Source: Chryseobacterium aquaeductus (GTDB lineage: Bacteria > Bacteroidota > Bacteroidia > Flavobacteriales > Weeksellaceae). Taken from it: a stretch of DNA of 64,000 bases. Shown here piece by piece: positions 9,313 through 18,510 of the stretch. Both the position numbers and the translations under genes were made by a program. The stretch lies in NCBI RefSeq assembly GCF_905175375.1, contig NZ_CAJIMS010000001.1, positions 3,286,001 to 3,350,000 on the forward strand. The letters run 5' to 3'. The notes under the pieces were generated by a model. The model saw only the letters and a program-made list of their open reading frames with translations. It did no database searches and was not told the origin of the DNA. Positions within the stretch are counted from its first letter, which is position 1, and every line of letters begins with the position of its first letter.

Positions 9313-11796
9313 ATGAAAGAAAATAAAATTACCGGGAAAAACAATCGCAAAAAATGGTTTTTTAGCATTGCGGCTGTTATCGTTTTGCTAATCATAGCTT
9401 TTCCTTTCGCTCTAAACTTCTATTTACAAAGGAAACTTCCCGATTTAGTCAATCAAAAAACACCTTACAAACTCGAACTTAAAAATTTCGATTTAAGCTT
9501 GATTTCAGGAGATTTCGTAGCAACCGATATGAAAATTTCAACTAAAAATCCTGATGACAAAAAAATCACGCAGATTAAAGGAAATGTCAAGAAAATCGAG
9601 ATCCGTGATTTTAGCGTTTGGAAAGCTCTTTTTAATAAATCTTATCATGCAGATCAATTTCTTTTATCTGATTCTGACGTGAAAATAAAATTGGCTCCAA
9701 AAACTGAAAAGGAAAAAAAAGCTACTAAAAAAACAGATTTGCACATCAAAAATATTGTAATGAGTAATGTTTTTGCAGACATCGTAAATGCTGAAGGAAA
9801 GCCTGTTTTTGTTGGAAAAAAAATCAATATCAAACTGAAAGATATTGAGCAAAATGATAACGATGCAAAAATACCTTTAGCCTTTAAAGAATTTAAGATT
9901 GATGCAAAAGAAGTTCATATTGGCGTCAATGATTTTTACCAAATCAATGCTGATGAGATTTTTGCAGCCAATAAAACCTTAGACCTAAGAAAATTTCATC
10001 TGCAGCCGATTCAAAAACCACAAAATTATAATGCAAAAAATATCTTCGATTTCTCAACAGAACGTCTGCTGGCAAAAGATTTTAATATCAGCAAAGATTC
10101 TTTGATCGTTTCGGATATTATTTTTACAAATCCAGATCTAAAAGTGACTTCAACAGGAAAAAACACGGTAGAAAAAGACAAAAATCCGAAAGAAGTTGAA
10201 ATGAAAATTGGCTTGAAGAATATTGATTTTCAAAGAGGGAAAATTGTCGTAATGCAGGCAAACAAAGACAAAACGGCATCTGTAGACAATTTCAATTTTA
10301 AACTCACCAATATCGTTTTTGATAAAAATACGGTTAAAGAAAAAATCCCGTTCAGATTTACCAATCACGATATTGAGGCAGATAATATTTATTTTAAAGC
10401 TAGTAATTTACAGGCACTTAAGATTAAAAAAATATCTTCCCGAAATTCAAATATCATCATTGAAAAACTTCAAATGATCACACTAGGGAAAAGTGCACAG
10501 AAAGATCTTTTCAATGTTACGACTGATGAAATAAAAATCATCAACAACAAAACCAAATACATCGGTCAGAAATTAAATATTCATTTTGGTGGTTTGGAAA
10601 TTAAAACTCCGGATGTTAAAATTATTTCGGCTTCTCAAAAATCAAAACAGAAAAAAGCAAGTTCTGAAACACCGGAATTTGCTGCAAAACTTGGCTTTAT
10701 TAAAATTTCAAATGGAAAAATCTCACAAACGAGCCTAGGAAAAGAGAAATTAGCTGTCGGAAAGTTTGATATTCAGCTCAATAACATTTCTTCCGATAAT
10801 AATCAGCTTAAAAAGGATTTGCCAATCAATTTTAGCAGTCATCTGATTACGGCGCAAAAAGTTTTCTTGGATGCAGGAAAATATTATACGCTAAAAGTTG
10901 GTGATTTGAAAAATGCAGGAAAGCAAACCGACATTAAAGATCTTCAGTATCGTCCGAAATATTCAAGAGCCGGATTCAGCAAAGTGATTGCAAAGGAAAG
11001 CGATCTGTACACCATAACGGTCAAAAAAATCGGAATCACAGATTCTAATTCAAAACTATTTAAAAATCAGCAAATTGACATTAGCAAAGTTGCTATTGAC
11101 GGTTTGCATTGCAATATTTATCACGATTTGGCACCACCAGATGACACTGAAGCCAGATATTTATTTAGCAAAAAACTTCGTGGTATGAAAATGCCGATGT
11201 TTGTGAAAAATGTTGCCATTAAAAATTCAAGTTTAGAATATGAAGAAAATGCTGAAAATAGTAATATTCCCGGGAAACTTACATTTGATGAATTTGGAAT
11301 TGATATTACGAATGTAAACAACGGAAAAATAAAAGGCAGACCAACAGTAATCAACGCCGATGCGAAATTTGCTTTCTATGGAAAGGCGAATACTGAGGTG
11401 AACTGGAAATTTGATGTGATGAATCTTGAAGATAAATACACCATCAACGGAAAGATTCTGAAGCTTTCAGCAGAAAATGTAAACCTTTTTGTGAGACCTT
11501 ACTTGAATGTAACCTTAGACGGAAATATTGATTACTTAAAATTTGATTACTATGGCACCAATGCAGGAATTGCAGGAAATTTCTATTTCAAATACAACGA
11601 AATGTATGTGAATTTTCTGAATAAAAAAGGAAACGAACGAAAGCTACTCTCAAAAGTTGCCAATTGGTTTGTGAAAAATGAATCAACGGGCGAGCCTGAT
11701 CACGTTGTAATTGAGAAAAAAAGAGAATCTGACAGAAGTTTTTTCAGTATGCTTTGGCAAGGAATCATGGAAGGCTTGAAAAAATATCTAATCTAA
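9313..11796 (+). CDS. AsmA/TamB-like inner-membrane-anchored periplasmic protein
   Basis: An 827-residue protein with a short basic cytoplasmic N-terminus, one membrane anchor (about 15-34) and a long periplasmic body of repeating Lys-rich beta-strands. The opening segment after the anchor (LPDLVNQKTPYKLELKNF) resembles AsmA-like and DUF748 proteins. These are thought to form hydrophobic grooves that move lipids between the membranes or support outer-membrane assembly. It is followed immediately by a strong hairpin (11809-11836), suggesting a single-gene unit. The superfamily call rests on architecture and general sequence character, not on a catalytic motif. Confidence 0.65.
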   Translation: MKENKITGKNNRKKWFFSIAAVIVLLIIAFPFALNFYLQRKLPDLVNQKTPYKLELKNFDLSLISGDFVATDMKISTKNPDDKKITQIKGNVKKIEIRDFSVWKALFNKSYHADQFLLSDSDVKIKLAPKTEKEKKATKKTDLHIKNIVMSNVFADIVNAEGKPVFVGKKINIKLKDIEQNDNDAKIPLAFKEFKIDAKEVHIGVNDFYQINADEIFAANKTLDLRKFHLQPIQKPQNYNAKNIFDFSTERLLAKDFNISKDSLIVSDIIFTNPDLKVTSTGKNTVEKDKNPKEVEMKIGLKNIDFQRGKIVVMQANKDKTASVDNFNFKLTNIVFDKNTVKEKIPFRFTNHDIEADNIYFKASNLQALKIKKISSRNSNIIIEKLQMITLGKSAQKDLFNVTTDEIKIINNKTKYIGQKLNIHFGGLEIKTPDVKIISASQKSKQKKASSETPEFAAKLGFIKISNGKISQTSLGKEKLAVGKFDIQLNNISSDNNQLKKDLPINFSSHLITAQKVFLDAGKYYTLKVGDLKNAGKQTDIKDLQYRPKYSRAGFSKVIAKESDLYTITVKKIGITDSNSKLFKNQQIDISKVAIDGLHCNIYHDLAPPDDTEARYLFSKKLRGMKMPMFVKNVAIKNSSLEYEENAENSNIPGKLTFDEFGIDITNVNNGKIKGRPTVINADAKFAFYGKANTEVNWKFDVMNLEDKYTINGKILKLSAENVNLFVRPYLNVTLDGNIDYLKFDYYGTNAGIAGNFYFKYNEMYVNFLNKKGNERKLLSKVANWFVKNESTGEPDHVVIEKKRESDRSFFSMLWQGIMEGLKKYLI

Positions 11797-11808
11797 AATT
11801 TATAAAAT

Positions 11809-11840
11809 AACTATCTTAATTTATTGTAAGATAGTTTTTT
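11809..11840. terminator. Bidirectional rho-independent terminator
   Basis: A perfect 10-base inverted repeat, aactatctta (11809-11818) and taagatagtt (11827-11836), is followed by a T run on the plus strand. It lies between the AsmA-like gene and the convergent HAD gene and overlaps the last codons of the latter, so it probably serves both. Confidence 0.8.
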
Positions 11841-12616
11841 ATTGTTTTCAACACTCCAAAATTATTATTACTGCAAGCTTCAAATTTTGCAGCTTCTTTC
11901 ACCGTTGGATGAGCATTTTCCATCGCAAAAGAATATTCTGCTTTTTGTAGCATCTCTATGTCATTCATATAATCACCAAAAACCATTGTTTGTTGAGGAC
12001 TTATATTAAGCGTAGTCTGAAGTTTTGCCAGCGCATTGCCTTTGTTAATGTTCTTATTCATAATATCCAGCCAATTTTTCCCCGAAACCACAACTTCAAG
12101 ATCATACTTTTGAAATTGTTTTAAGACAGGATAAAGATGTTCCTCAGAGCCTTCAGGATGATAAATCGCAATCTTAAAAATGCTGTCGTTCAAAGCTTCT
12201 GTAAGGTCATTCACCTGCTGATTTCCTGTATAAAACTGTGAGATATAATCAATAAACTCTTGGTTTTCCGATTCATAGTAAGCACATTTTTTACCGGAGA
12301 TTACAACCGTCGCACCAGAAATCTCCCTTATTGTACAGATGATTTCTTCAACGTACTTTTCTTGTAATTTGTCAGCAAACAATTCTTCATTTTTATAGAT
12401 CATGTATCCGCCGTTTTCTGCAATGAAAGCCATTTCGTTTTCTATATCTCCAAAATATTTGGTAATTCCCAACATTTGCCTTCCGCTTGCCGGTACAAAA
12501 AGAATATTTCTTCTTTTTAGTTCTTCATAAATTTCCGGAAACTCAGGACTCACCTCATGTTTTGAGTTGAGAAATGTACCATCCATATCCGTCACTATCA
12601 GCTTAATATCCTTCAT
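11816..12616 (-). CDS. Cof-type HAD-IIB family phosphatase
   Basis: A 266-residue haloacid-dehalogenase-superfamily hydrolase of the Cof type (class IIB). Motif I is DMDGTF (D10 nucleophile, D12 acid), followed by PASGRQ, and motif IV is GDYMND. The C2-type cap lies between motifs II and III. These enzymes dephosphorylate sugar phosphates, FMN or pyridoxal phosphate; the sequence does not show which. It is convergent with the AsmA-like gene and shares its terminator. Confidence 0.88.
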   Translation of the reverse strand: MKDIKLIVTDMDGTFLNSKHEVSPEFPEIYEELKRRNILFVPASGRQMLGITKYFGDIENEMAFIAENGGYMIYKNEELFADKLQEKYVEEIICTIREISGATVVISGKKCAYYESENQEFIDYISQFYTGNQQVNDLTEALNDSIFKIAIYHPEGSEEHLYPVLKQFQKYDLEVVVSGKNWLDIMNKNINKGNALAKLQTTLNISPQQTMVFGDYMNDIEMLQKAEYSFAMENAHPTVKEAAKFEACSNNNFGVLKTIKNYLTIN

Positions 12617-12782
12617 AAATCATTCTTTTGTCTAAAAAACACACATTAAAAGTCAAATATAAGAGATAATAATTTAGCTTACTTGCAAAATAGGAAATCG
12701 TAACAATACTTTAACAAATTTTATCACCTCCAAAAACATCTATTTAATATCCATTTTGTAATTTTAGCAAAATTTAAAAAAA

Positions 12783-13388
12783 GTGAAAAAGTTACTATTC
12801 GCAATTTGCATATCGGCTTCGGCTTTCAGTTTTGCACAAGATTATTCTGTACCGGCAGCGAGCCCACGTCAGAAGGTTGAACAGCAGTTTTCTATGTCTA
12901 AAATCTCAATTGATTACGGAAGACCTGGAGTGAAAGGGAGAAAAATCTTCGGAGAATTGGTTCCTTATGGTCAGGTTTGGAGAGCTGGTGCCAACTCTTC
13001 TACCAAAGTTACCTTCGGACAGGCTGTTAACTTTGGCGGGAAAATGGTTCCTGCAGGAACTTATGGTTTGTTTATTATACCAACAGAAAAAGATTGGAAA
13101 GTTATTTTAAATAAAGATTTTCAACAATGGGGAGCTTACACGTATGACGCTAAAAACGATGTTGTAGATGTAACCGTTCCCGTAAATAAACTGGCTGATA
13201 AACAAGAATGGTTTGAAATCACCATCAATCCTACAGACGAAAACTCAGGAAACTTAGTGATCAAATGGGATATGTTACAAGCGGAAGTTGCATTGAAACC
13301 TGCAAAACCCGAAGCGGTAACAAAAATCGCTGAGAAATTAAAGGAAATCAAAAAAATAGAATCTGACGCTGCAAAGGCTAAAAGTTAA
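12783..13388 (+). CDS. DUF2911 family secreted protein (GTG start)
   Basis: A 201-residue protein with a clear signal peptide (residues 1-18, ending FSFAQ) and a single DUF2911 domain, a beta-rich Bacteroidota family recognised by SPRQKVEQ, DYGRPGVKGR, VPYGQVWRAGAN and PAGTYGLF. The start codon is GTG at 12783, giving VKKLLF read as MKKLLF. The C-terminus carries a Lys/Ala-rich helical tail. It is exported to the periplasm or outer membrane; the role of the family is unknown. A GNAT gene follows 11 bases downstream, so the two are probably co-transcribed. Confidence 0.88.
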   Translation: MKKLLFAICISASAFSFAQDYSVPAASPRQKVEQQFSMSKISIDYGRPGVKGRKIFGELVPYGQVWRAGANSSTKVTFGQAVNFGGKMVPAGTYGLFIIPTEKDWKVILNKDFQQWGAYTYDAKNDVVDVTVPVNKLADKQEWFEITINPTDENSGNLVIKWDMLQAEVALKPAKPEAVTKIAEKLKEIKKIESDAAKAKS

Positions 13389-13399
13389 GATTTATAAAG

Positions 13400-13927
13400 A
13401 TGAATTTTTCTATTCAGCCTGTTTTAGAAAATGACAAATATCAATTAATCCCCTTACAGCAAGGGGATTTTGACTTGCTGTACAAAGTTGCATCTGATCC
13501 CAAAGTTTGGGAACAGCATCCGAACAAAGACCGTTACAAAAGAGAGGTTTTTGAAAACTTTTTTAAAGGTGCAATCGAAAGCAAAGGCGCATTTAAAATT
13601 GTTGAAAAATCTAGCGGAAAAATTTTAGGTAGCACTCGTTTTTATGATTTTGATGAATCCAAAAACAGTATTTTTATTGGTTACACCTTTTATGGAACCA
13701 ATTGTTGGGGAAAAGGCGTCAATCCTCAGATTAAAAAACTGATGTTGGATTATATTTTCCAATTTGTAGAAACAGTTTACTTTCATATCGGAAAAGAAAA
13801 TTTCCGTTCGCAAATTGCTTTAGAAAGATTGGGTGCAAAAAAGATTGCTGAAGAAGAAATCGCTTATTTTGGAGAACCGACAAGAACCAATTTTGTGTAT
13901 GAAATTAAAAGAGAAAATCATTTTTAA
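13400..13927 (+). CDS. GNAT family N-acetyltransferase (RimJ-like)
   Basis: A 175-residue acetyl-CoA-dependent acyltransferase of the GNAT superfamily, closest in style to the RimJ/RimL (Acetyltransf_3) group. It opens with LIPLQQGDFDLLYKVASDP, continues through GSTRFYDFD and IGYTFYGTNCWGKGVN (acetyl-CoA-binding region) and ends with SQIALERLGAKKI, a typical motif B. It likely acetylates a small molecule or a protein N-terminus. It lies 11 bases after the DUF2911 gene on the same strand. Substrate unknown. Confidence 0.88.
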   Translation: MNFSIQPVLENDKYQLIPLQQGDFDLLYKVASDPKVWEQHPNKDRYKREVFENFFKGAIESKGAFKIVEKSSGKILGSTRFYDFDESKNSIFIGYTFYGTNCWGKGVNPQIKKLMLDYIFQFVETVYFHIGKENFRSQIALERLGAKKIAEEEIAYFGEPTRTNFVYEIKRENHF

Positions 13928-13936
13928 GTAGTTTCA

Positions 13937-13995
13937 CGCAGATTTTGCTGATTGAGCAGATTTTGAATGCTGAAAATATATCAGCAAAATCTGCG
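13937..13995. repeat. Intergenic inverted repeat, cgcagattttgctgat type
   Basis: A perfect 16-base inverted repeat: cgcagattttgctgat (13937-13952) and its complement (13980-13995), with another partial copy, gcagatttt, in the loop. A related element with cgcagatt and aatctgcg arms lies at 63435-63507. These are non-coding dispersed repeats. No T run follows, so a terminator role is doubtful. Confidence 0.75.
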
Positions 13996-14143
13996 AGAGA
14001 TTTAAATTATAGCTTGTCAACAATTTTTTTTATATAAAAAACTTTGTGAGCTTTTATAAGTGAAACGGCTTTGTGTAACTTAAAAACATTTAGTAGTTAA
14101 AAAATCTTTGCGGCCTTTGCGTTAAAAAATAATTAGTAATAAA

Positions 14144-14512
14144 ATGAAAAAATATAAAATTCAAAAATCACCATTTGTAGTTCCTACAGATGATGGAAAA
14201 TTAATTGAAGAACACTGGGGAAATTCAACTCAAAACCCAAACATTTCAATTGCACACATGGTTGCTCCGCCCGATTGGAGCGAGCCGCATCAAACTCCCG
14301 AATTTGATGAATTTACAATCGTTATTTCAGGGAAAAAACAATTTGAAATTGAAGGAGAAATCGTAGTTTTGGAAAAAGGACAAAGTATTTTGATTGAAAA
14401 AGGAGCAAGAATTCGTTACAGTAATCCTTTCGCAGAACCTTGTGAATATATCGCTATTTGTCTTCCTGCTTTTTCGATGGAGTTAGTTAATAGAGAACAA
14501 GAAACAGTTTAA
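14144..14512 (+). CDS. Cupin domain protein
   Basis: A 122-residue single cupin barrel. Motif 1 is represented by PDWSEPHQTPEFDEFTIVISG and motif 2 by EKGQSILIEKGARIRYSNPF. The usual metal-binding His pair of motif 1 is reduced to one His followed by Gln/Glu/Asp residues, so the metal site may be altered. It is the first gene of a two-gene unit with a zinc-ribbon protein that begins 3 bases later. Cupins of this size act as small-molecule binders, isomerases or dioxygenases; no specific role can be assigned. Confidence 0.8.
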   Translation: MKKYKIQKSPFVVPTDDGKLIEEHWGNSTQNPNISIAHMVAPPDWSEPHQTPEFDEFTIVISGKKQFEIEGEIVVLEKGQSILIEKGARIRYSNPFAEPCEYIAICLPAFSMELVNREQETV

Positions 14513-14515
14513 AAT

Positions 14516-14746
14516 ATGGCGTTAAAAATTTGTCCCAAATGCAAAGAAAATTCATTTACTTGGTTTATCAATGGGAAAACTCATTTGACAAGTTGGAGTT
14601 GTTTTAGTTGCGATTACGAAGCAAAGCAAACTGACAATGTCGAGCAAGCATGTGAAAACTGCGAAGAGAAATCAAAAATAAAGTTGAAAGATAGAGAAAA
14701 TGAGTACTGGTGGTGTTCTAATTGTAGTGCAACCAGCGATTTATAA
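14516..14746 (+). CDS. Small zinc-ribbon protein
   Basis: A 76-residue protein with four Cys-x2-Cys knuckles: CPKC (near residue 6), CFSC (about 29), CENC (about 46) and CSNC (about 67). This is enough for two zinc ribbons. It has no other domain. It starts 3 bases after the cupin gene and ends just before a strong terminator. Such proteins bind nucleic acid or act as structural zinc adaptors; the role is unknown. Confidence 0.75.
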   Translation: MALKICPKCKENSFTWFINGKTHLTSWSCFSCDYEAKQTDNVEQACENCEEKSKIKLKDRENEYWWCSNCSATSDL

Positions 14747-14749
14747 ACA

Positions 14750-14780
14750 AAAACAACCTCAATCGATGAGGTTGTTTTTA
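14750..14780. terminator. Bidirectional rho-independent terminator
   Basis: An 11-base perfect stem, aaaacaacctc (14750-14760) and gaggttgtttt (14768-14778), with a 7-base loop, followed by T residues on the plus strand and preceded by A residues. It lies between the convergent zinc-ribbon and dienelactone hydrolase genes and can stop both. Confidence 0.85.
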
Positions 14781-14796
14781 CTTTATTATAGTTCAA

Positions 14797-15540
14797 TTAC
14801 TTCAAAATTTCTTTCAAAAACAAAAGTGTGTGATTCCATGCTCGTTTTGCCATTACAGGATTGTAGTCAGGCGATTTTGGGTCAGTAAAAGTGTGTTTTG
14901 AGTTGGCATAAGTGATAATTTGCCAATCTGCTTTGCCATCATTCATTTCTTTTATCAGGTTGTTATAATCTTCGGGAGTTACTCCTTTATCTTCCGCAGG
15001 ATTTTCTACTAAAATTTTTGTTGAAATCGCTTCATTTGGTCTCGATTGATCTTTCCCAATACTTCCGTGAATGGAAACAACTCCCACCACAGGCAATTTT
15101 CCTCTTGCAGATTCCAACGCTCCGGTTCCGCCAAAACAGTAACCGATAACAGCAATTTTCTCGGGAATGGCGCCGCTTTTCTTCAACTGTTCCAAAGCCA
15201 GAGAAATTCGTTTTTGATAGGCTTTAAAATCTTTCTTATAAAATCCCGCAGTTTTTGCTGCAGAAGCGTTGTCCGTTGGGATATTTCCTTCACCATAAAT
15301 ATCAGCAATAAACGCAACGTATCCTTGTTTTTCTAAATCTGCGGCTGCAGTTTTTGCTTCGTCGTCGATTCCTTTCCATGCTGGAAGAATAAGAACTCCG
15401 GGCAATTTTTTTCCCGCGTTTGACGTTACCAAACCATTAAGTTTTTGTGAGCCGTCCTGATAAAAAACTGATTTTAGGTTTTGACTGAAAACTGTTGCTG
15501 AAGCAAACAAAGTTGCGGTAATGAAAATTGATTTGAACAT
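14797..15540 (-). CDS. Secreted dienelactone hydrolase family protein
   Basis: A 247-residue alpha/beta-hydrolase of the dienelactone hydrolase family with an N-terminal signal peptide (MFKSIFITATLFASATVFSQ). I chose the ATG at 15540 because the signal peptide begins there; the longer start at 15594 would place a Cys-rich stretch in front of it. The nucleophile is the Cys in GYCFGG, as is usual for this family. Aspartate follows in the NPAEDKGV region and His in ANSKHTFTDP. It is predicted to be periplasmic. Substrate unknown. Confidence 0.87.
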   Translation of the reverse strand: MFKSIFITATLFASATVFSQNLKSVFYQDGSQKLNGLVTSNAGKKLPGVLILPAWKGIDDEAKTAAADLEKQGYVAFIADIYGEGNIPTDNASAAKTAGFYKKDFKAYQKRISLALEQLKKSGAIPEKIAVIGYCFGGTGALESARGKLPVVGVVSIHGSIGKDQSRPNEAISTKILVENPAEDKGVTPEDYNNLIKEMNDGKADWQIITYANSKHTFTDPKSPDYNPVMAKRAWNHTLLFLKEILK

Positions 15541-15683
15541 ATTTTGTAATTTTATTAAATTTAATGAACACAAATCGCACCAATAATTTCTCAAATCTCA
15601 CAACTAAAAATATTTTTTCTTTTACAAAATTTATGATATTAGTTTTTTGCGTCAAAAATTTATTCTAAACCTTCGCCTCAACC

Positions 15684-16115
15684 TCAGTCTGCTCTATAAA
15701 ACTGATATTCTCCATTCTCATAATAAGCATTAATATGCTGCAAACCATTCGTTAAAATAATTTCTGAAGCACCAATAATTGAGTTATAACGCGCAGTTTG
15801 TTCGAAAGTTTTTTCAGTGAGTTTAATTTGTGGAGCTTTACATTCAATCAGAATTTTAGGCTGTGCCTTTTCGGTAATTAAAAGGTCAATTCTTTTGGTT
15901 AAACCATTCAAAACGATCTTTTTTTCAGTAATTAAGGCTGATACAGAATACGATTTTACGGTAAGGTAATAATGAATCCAGTGCTGCCTCACCCACTCTT
16001 CCGGCGTCAGCAAAAGGTAAGTTTTGCGCACCAAGTCATAGATAAAAAACTTATCTTTGTCTTTCTTGAATTTAAAATCAAAAGTTTCCTGAAAATTCAG
16101 TTTGGGAAGTTCCAT
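15684..16115 (-). CDS. HsdR-N/PD-(D/E)XK nuclease-like protein next to holA
   Basis: A 143-residue protein matching only the N-terminal nuclease-like domain of type I restriction HsdR subunits. The PD-(D/E)XK core is visible as RIDLLI followed by ILIECKAPQ, then a helix with QTARYN, which matches the QxxxY motif of HsdR. No helicase, HsdM or HsdS gene is nearby, so this is not a restriction system. It is divergent from holA with only 8 bases between start codons, an arrangement I recall as common in Flavobacteriia. The proximity suggests a link to DNA metabolism; no role is established here. Confidence 0.8.
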   Translation of the reverse strand: MELPKLNFQETFDFKFKKDKDKFFIYDLVRKTYLLLTPEEWVRQHWIHYYLTVKSYSVSALITEKKIVLNGLTKRIDLLITEKAQPKILIECKAPQIKLTEKTFEQTARYNSIIGASEIILTNGLQHINAYYENGEYQFYRAD

Positions 16116-16123
16116 TTATTAAG

Positions 16124-17161
16124 ATGAAAGAATTAGATTTAATCCTCAAAAATATTAAAAATAAAGAAGTTTTACCGATTTATTTTTTTCACGGAGAAGA
16201 ACCTTACTTTATTGACGTTGCCGTAAAAGCCCTTGAACAAGACTTTTTGGAAGAAGACGAAAAAGCCTTCAATCAAACTGTGACGTACGGAAAAGATACG
16301 ACCTATCAGGAAGTTCTATCTTTGGCTAGACAGTTCCCGATGATGGGCGACAAGCAGGTGATCATCGTAAAAGAAGCTCAGGATCTAAAATTTAATGAGG
16401 AAGAAAACAGAGCTTTGGAGGCTTATGTTGAAAATCCTGTTCCGTCAACAGTTTTGGTTTTTGCACACAAACACAAGAAGTTAGACAGCAGAAAAAAGGT
16501 CACTAAAACTTTAGCAAAAATAAATGCTCTCTTTTTGAGTGAAGCTTTCAAGGATCACAATCTTCCAAAATGGATCGCCGACGAATGTCTTAGATTAAAC
16601 ATAAAAACTGCCCCGAATATTTCTCATCTTTTGGCAGAATATCTTGGTAACGATCTTTCCAGAATTTCAAATGAACTTGGTAAACTGAAAATCATCCTTA
16701 AAGAAGGTCAGATTTTAGACGGAACCATCGTTGAAAATCACATTGGGATCAGCAAAGAATTTAATGTTTTTGAACTGCAAAAAGCTTTAGGTACTAAAAA
16801 TGCAAATGCGGCATTCAAAATCGCTCATTTTATGGGCAAAAATCCGAAGAATAATCCCTTCGTGATGTTGCTTTCAAGTTTGTATAATTATTTCTCAAAT
16901 GTGATCATGTACAACACAATGATCGGACAATCACCACAATTAATTGCTTCTCAGATGGGTGTAAACCCGTATTTTTTGAAAGATTATGCTGACGCAGCGA
17001 GACTATATCCTTTAAAACATTCTACGAGGGTGATTTCTATTTTGAGAGAATTTGATATGAAAGGGAAAGGTTTGGGAGCAGTAAATATGAGTGAAGCAGA
17101 GTTGATTAAAGAACTGGTTTACAAGATTATCAACGTTGATAAAATTAAAATGAAAGTGTAA
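16124..17161 (+). CDS. holA: DNA polymerase III subunit delta
   Basis: A 345-residue clamp-loader delta subunit, which opens the beta sliding clamp at primer termini. The order is family-typical: IYFFHGEEPYFID near the N-terminus, the P-loop-less AAA+ fold with FPMMGDKQVIIVKEAQ, the helical lid region (EYLGNDLSRISNELGKL) and the C-terminal collar domain (PFVMLLSSLYNYFSN). Length and motif order are standard. It is divergent from the HsdR-N gene with only 8 bases between starts, so the promoter of each lies within or beside the other's coding sequence. Confidence 0.92.
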   Translation: MKELDLILKNIKNKEVLPIYFFHGEEPYFIDVAVKALEQDFLEEDEKAFNQTVTYGKDTTYQEVLSLARQFPMMGDKQVIIVKEAQDLKFNEEENRALEAYVENPVPSTVLVFAHKHKKLDSRKKVTKTLAKINALFLSEAFKDHNLPKWIADECLRLNIKTAPNISHLLAEYLGNDLSRISNELGKLKIILKEGQILDGTIVENHIGISKEFNVFELQKALGTKNANAAFKIAHFMGKNPKNNPFVMLLSSLYNYFSNVIMYNTMIGQSPQLIASQMGVNPYFLKDYADAARLYPLKHSTRVISILREFDMKGKGLGAVNMSEAELIKELVYKIINVDKIKMKV

Positions 17162-17352
17162 TTTTAGTGTTAGTTGTCAGTATTTAATTGATACTTTAAA
17201 AACCAACAACTGACAACACTCAACGGACAATCAACACTTATTGACTATTCACATATTTAATATTGAAAACTATCATTAATTTTTCTTTAATTAAATCTTA
17301 AAAATTCCGAACTTTGTGGTCTTAAAATTTAAATCTTTTTGAAAAGAGAATT

Positions 17353-18294
17353 ATGGAAGAAAATATTTTTGATTGTGTGATCGTAGGATCTGGACCTTCT
17401 GGTTTTACAGCAGCAATTTATGCAGCAAGAGCAGATCTGAAACCGCAGTTGTATACAGGTCTTGAACCAGGCGGACAATTAACTACCACGACTGAAGTTG
17501 ATAATTTTCCAGGTTATCCTGCAGGAATCACAGGTCCTGAAATGATGATGGATTTACAAAAACAGGCAGAAAGATTTGACACAAAAGTGCATTATGAAAT
17601 GATCACAAAAGCCGAATTTTCTAAAGAAATGGGAGGCATTCATAAATTGTATGCAGGAACTAAAGAAATTTTAGCTAAATCTGTGATCATATCAACAGGA
17701 GCTACAGCAAAATATTTGGGATTAGACGACGAAAAAAAATATAACGGTGGTGGCGTATCGGCTTGTGCAACTTGTGACGGGTTTTTCTACAGAGGGAAAG
17801 ATGTTGTCGTAGTCGGAGCCGGAGATACGGCTGCAGAGGAAGCAACTTATCTTTCAAAATTGGTAAATAAAGTAACCATGTTGGTGAGAAAAGGCGAATT
17901 CAGAGCATCAAAAGCAATGATTCACAGAGTTGAAAACACAGCCAACATTGAAGTGAAATTCCACCACGAATTGATTGGTATTGAAGGCGAAAACAACCTT
18001 GTTGAAAGAGCAGTTGTGATAAACAATCAAACTCAGGAAAAGTCTACAGTGGACGTTCATGGTATTTTTATAGCTATTGGTCATAAACCGAACACAGATA
18101 TTTTTGCAGGACAGATTGATTTGGATGAAAATGGATACATTGCCACTGAAAAAGGCTCCACAAGAACCAACCTTCCGGGAGTTTTTGCTGCAGGTGATGT
18201 TCAGGATCATATCTACAGACAGGCTATCACGGCAGCTGGAAGTGGTTGTATGGCAGCAATGGATGCAGAAAAATATTTAGCAGAATTAAGTTAA
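17353..18294 (+). CDS. trxB: Thioredoxin-disulfide reductase
   Basis: A 313-residue NADPH-dependent flavoprotein that reduces thioredoxin. It has the FAD-binding GSGPSGFTAA (12-21), the redox-active C138-A-T-C141 in CATCDG, the NADPH-binding VVGAGDTAAEEA (from about 153) and the C-terminal FAD motif GVFAAGDVQD. Length is exactly as expected for low-molecular-weight bacterial TrxB. It is a single-gene unit with its own terminator. The upstream 190-base spacer holds low-complexity repeated words (tgacaac, caactgacaac) and no gene. Confidence 0.96.
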   Translation: MEENIFDCVIVGSGPSGFTAAIYAARADLKPQLYTGLEPGGQLTTTTEVDNFPGYPAGITGPEMMMDLQKQAERFDTKVHYEMITKAEFSKEMGGIHKLYAGTKEILAKSVIISTGATAKYLGLDDEKKYNGGGVSACATCDGFFYRGKDVVVVGAGDTAAEEATYLSKLVNKVTMLVRKGEFRASKAMIHRVENTANIEVKFHHELIGIEGENNLVERAVVINNQTQEKSTVDVHGIFIAIGHKPNTDIFAGQIDLDENGYIATEKGSTRTNLPGVFAAGDVQDHIYRQAITAAGSGCMAAMDAEKYLAELS

Positions 18295-18308
18295 TTATAA
18301 ACATATAT

Positions 18309-18338
18309 AAAAAACGCACCTTGTTTGGTGCGTTTTTT
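18309..18338 (+). terminator. Rho-independent terminator of trxB
   Basis: A 12-base perfect stem, aaaaaacgcacc (18309-18320) and ggtgcgtttttt (18327-18338), with a 6-base loop and T-run, 14 bases after the trxB stop. Confidence 0.9.
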
Positions 18339-18445
18339 AGTTGTGCAAAATTATAATTTTTTAGATCATTTTTAAATTTTCTCAAAATTAATTAAACTGA
18401 TTTTTAGTGGATTAATCATTAATATCAATTTTTTGTAAATAATAT

Positions 18446-18476
18446 TTTGTAGCAATTGAAAAACATTCTATATTTG
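18446..18476 (+). promoter_or_regulatory. Bacteroidota-type promoter of tRNA-Ser
   Basis: TTTG at 18446-18449, then 19 bases, then TATATTTG at 18469-18476, which matches the Bacteroidota TTTG / TAnnTTTG consensus. Transcription would start about 30 bases before the mature tRNA. Confidence 0.75.
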
Positions 18477-18510
18477 CACCACTGAAAACGTAGATACAAT
18501 CTAAGTTTTT

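Noticed and set aside
15684..16115. Type I restriction system
   Set aside because: Only the HsdR N-terminal domain is present; no helicase, HsdM or HsdS gene is nearby.
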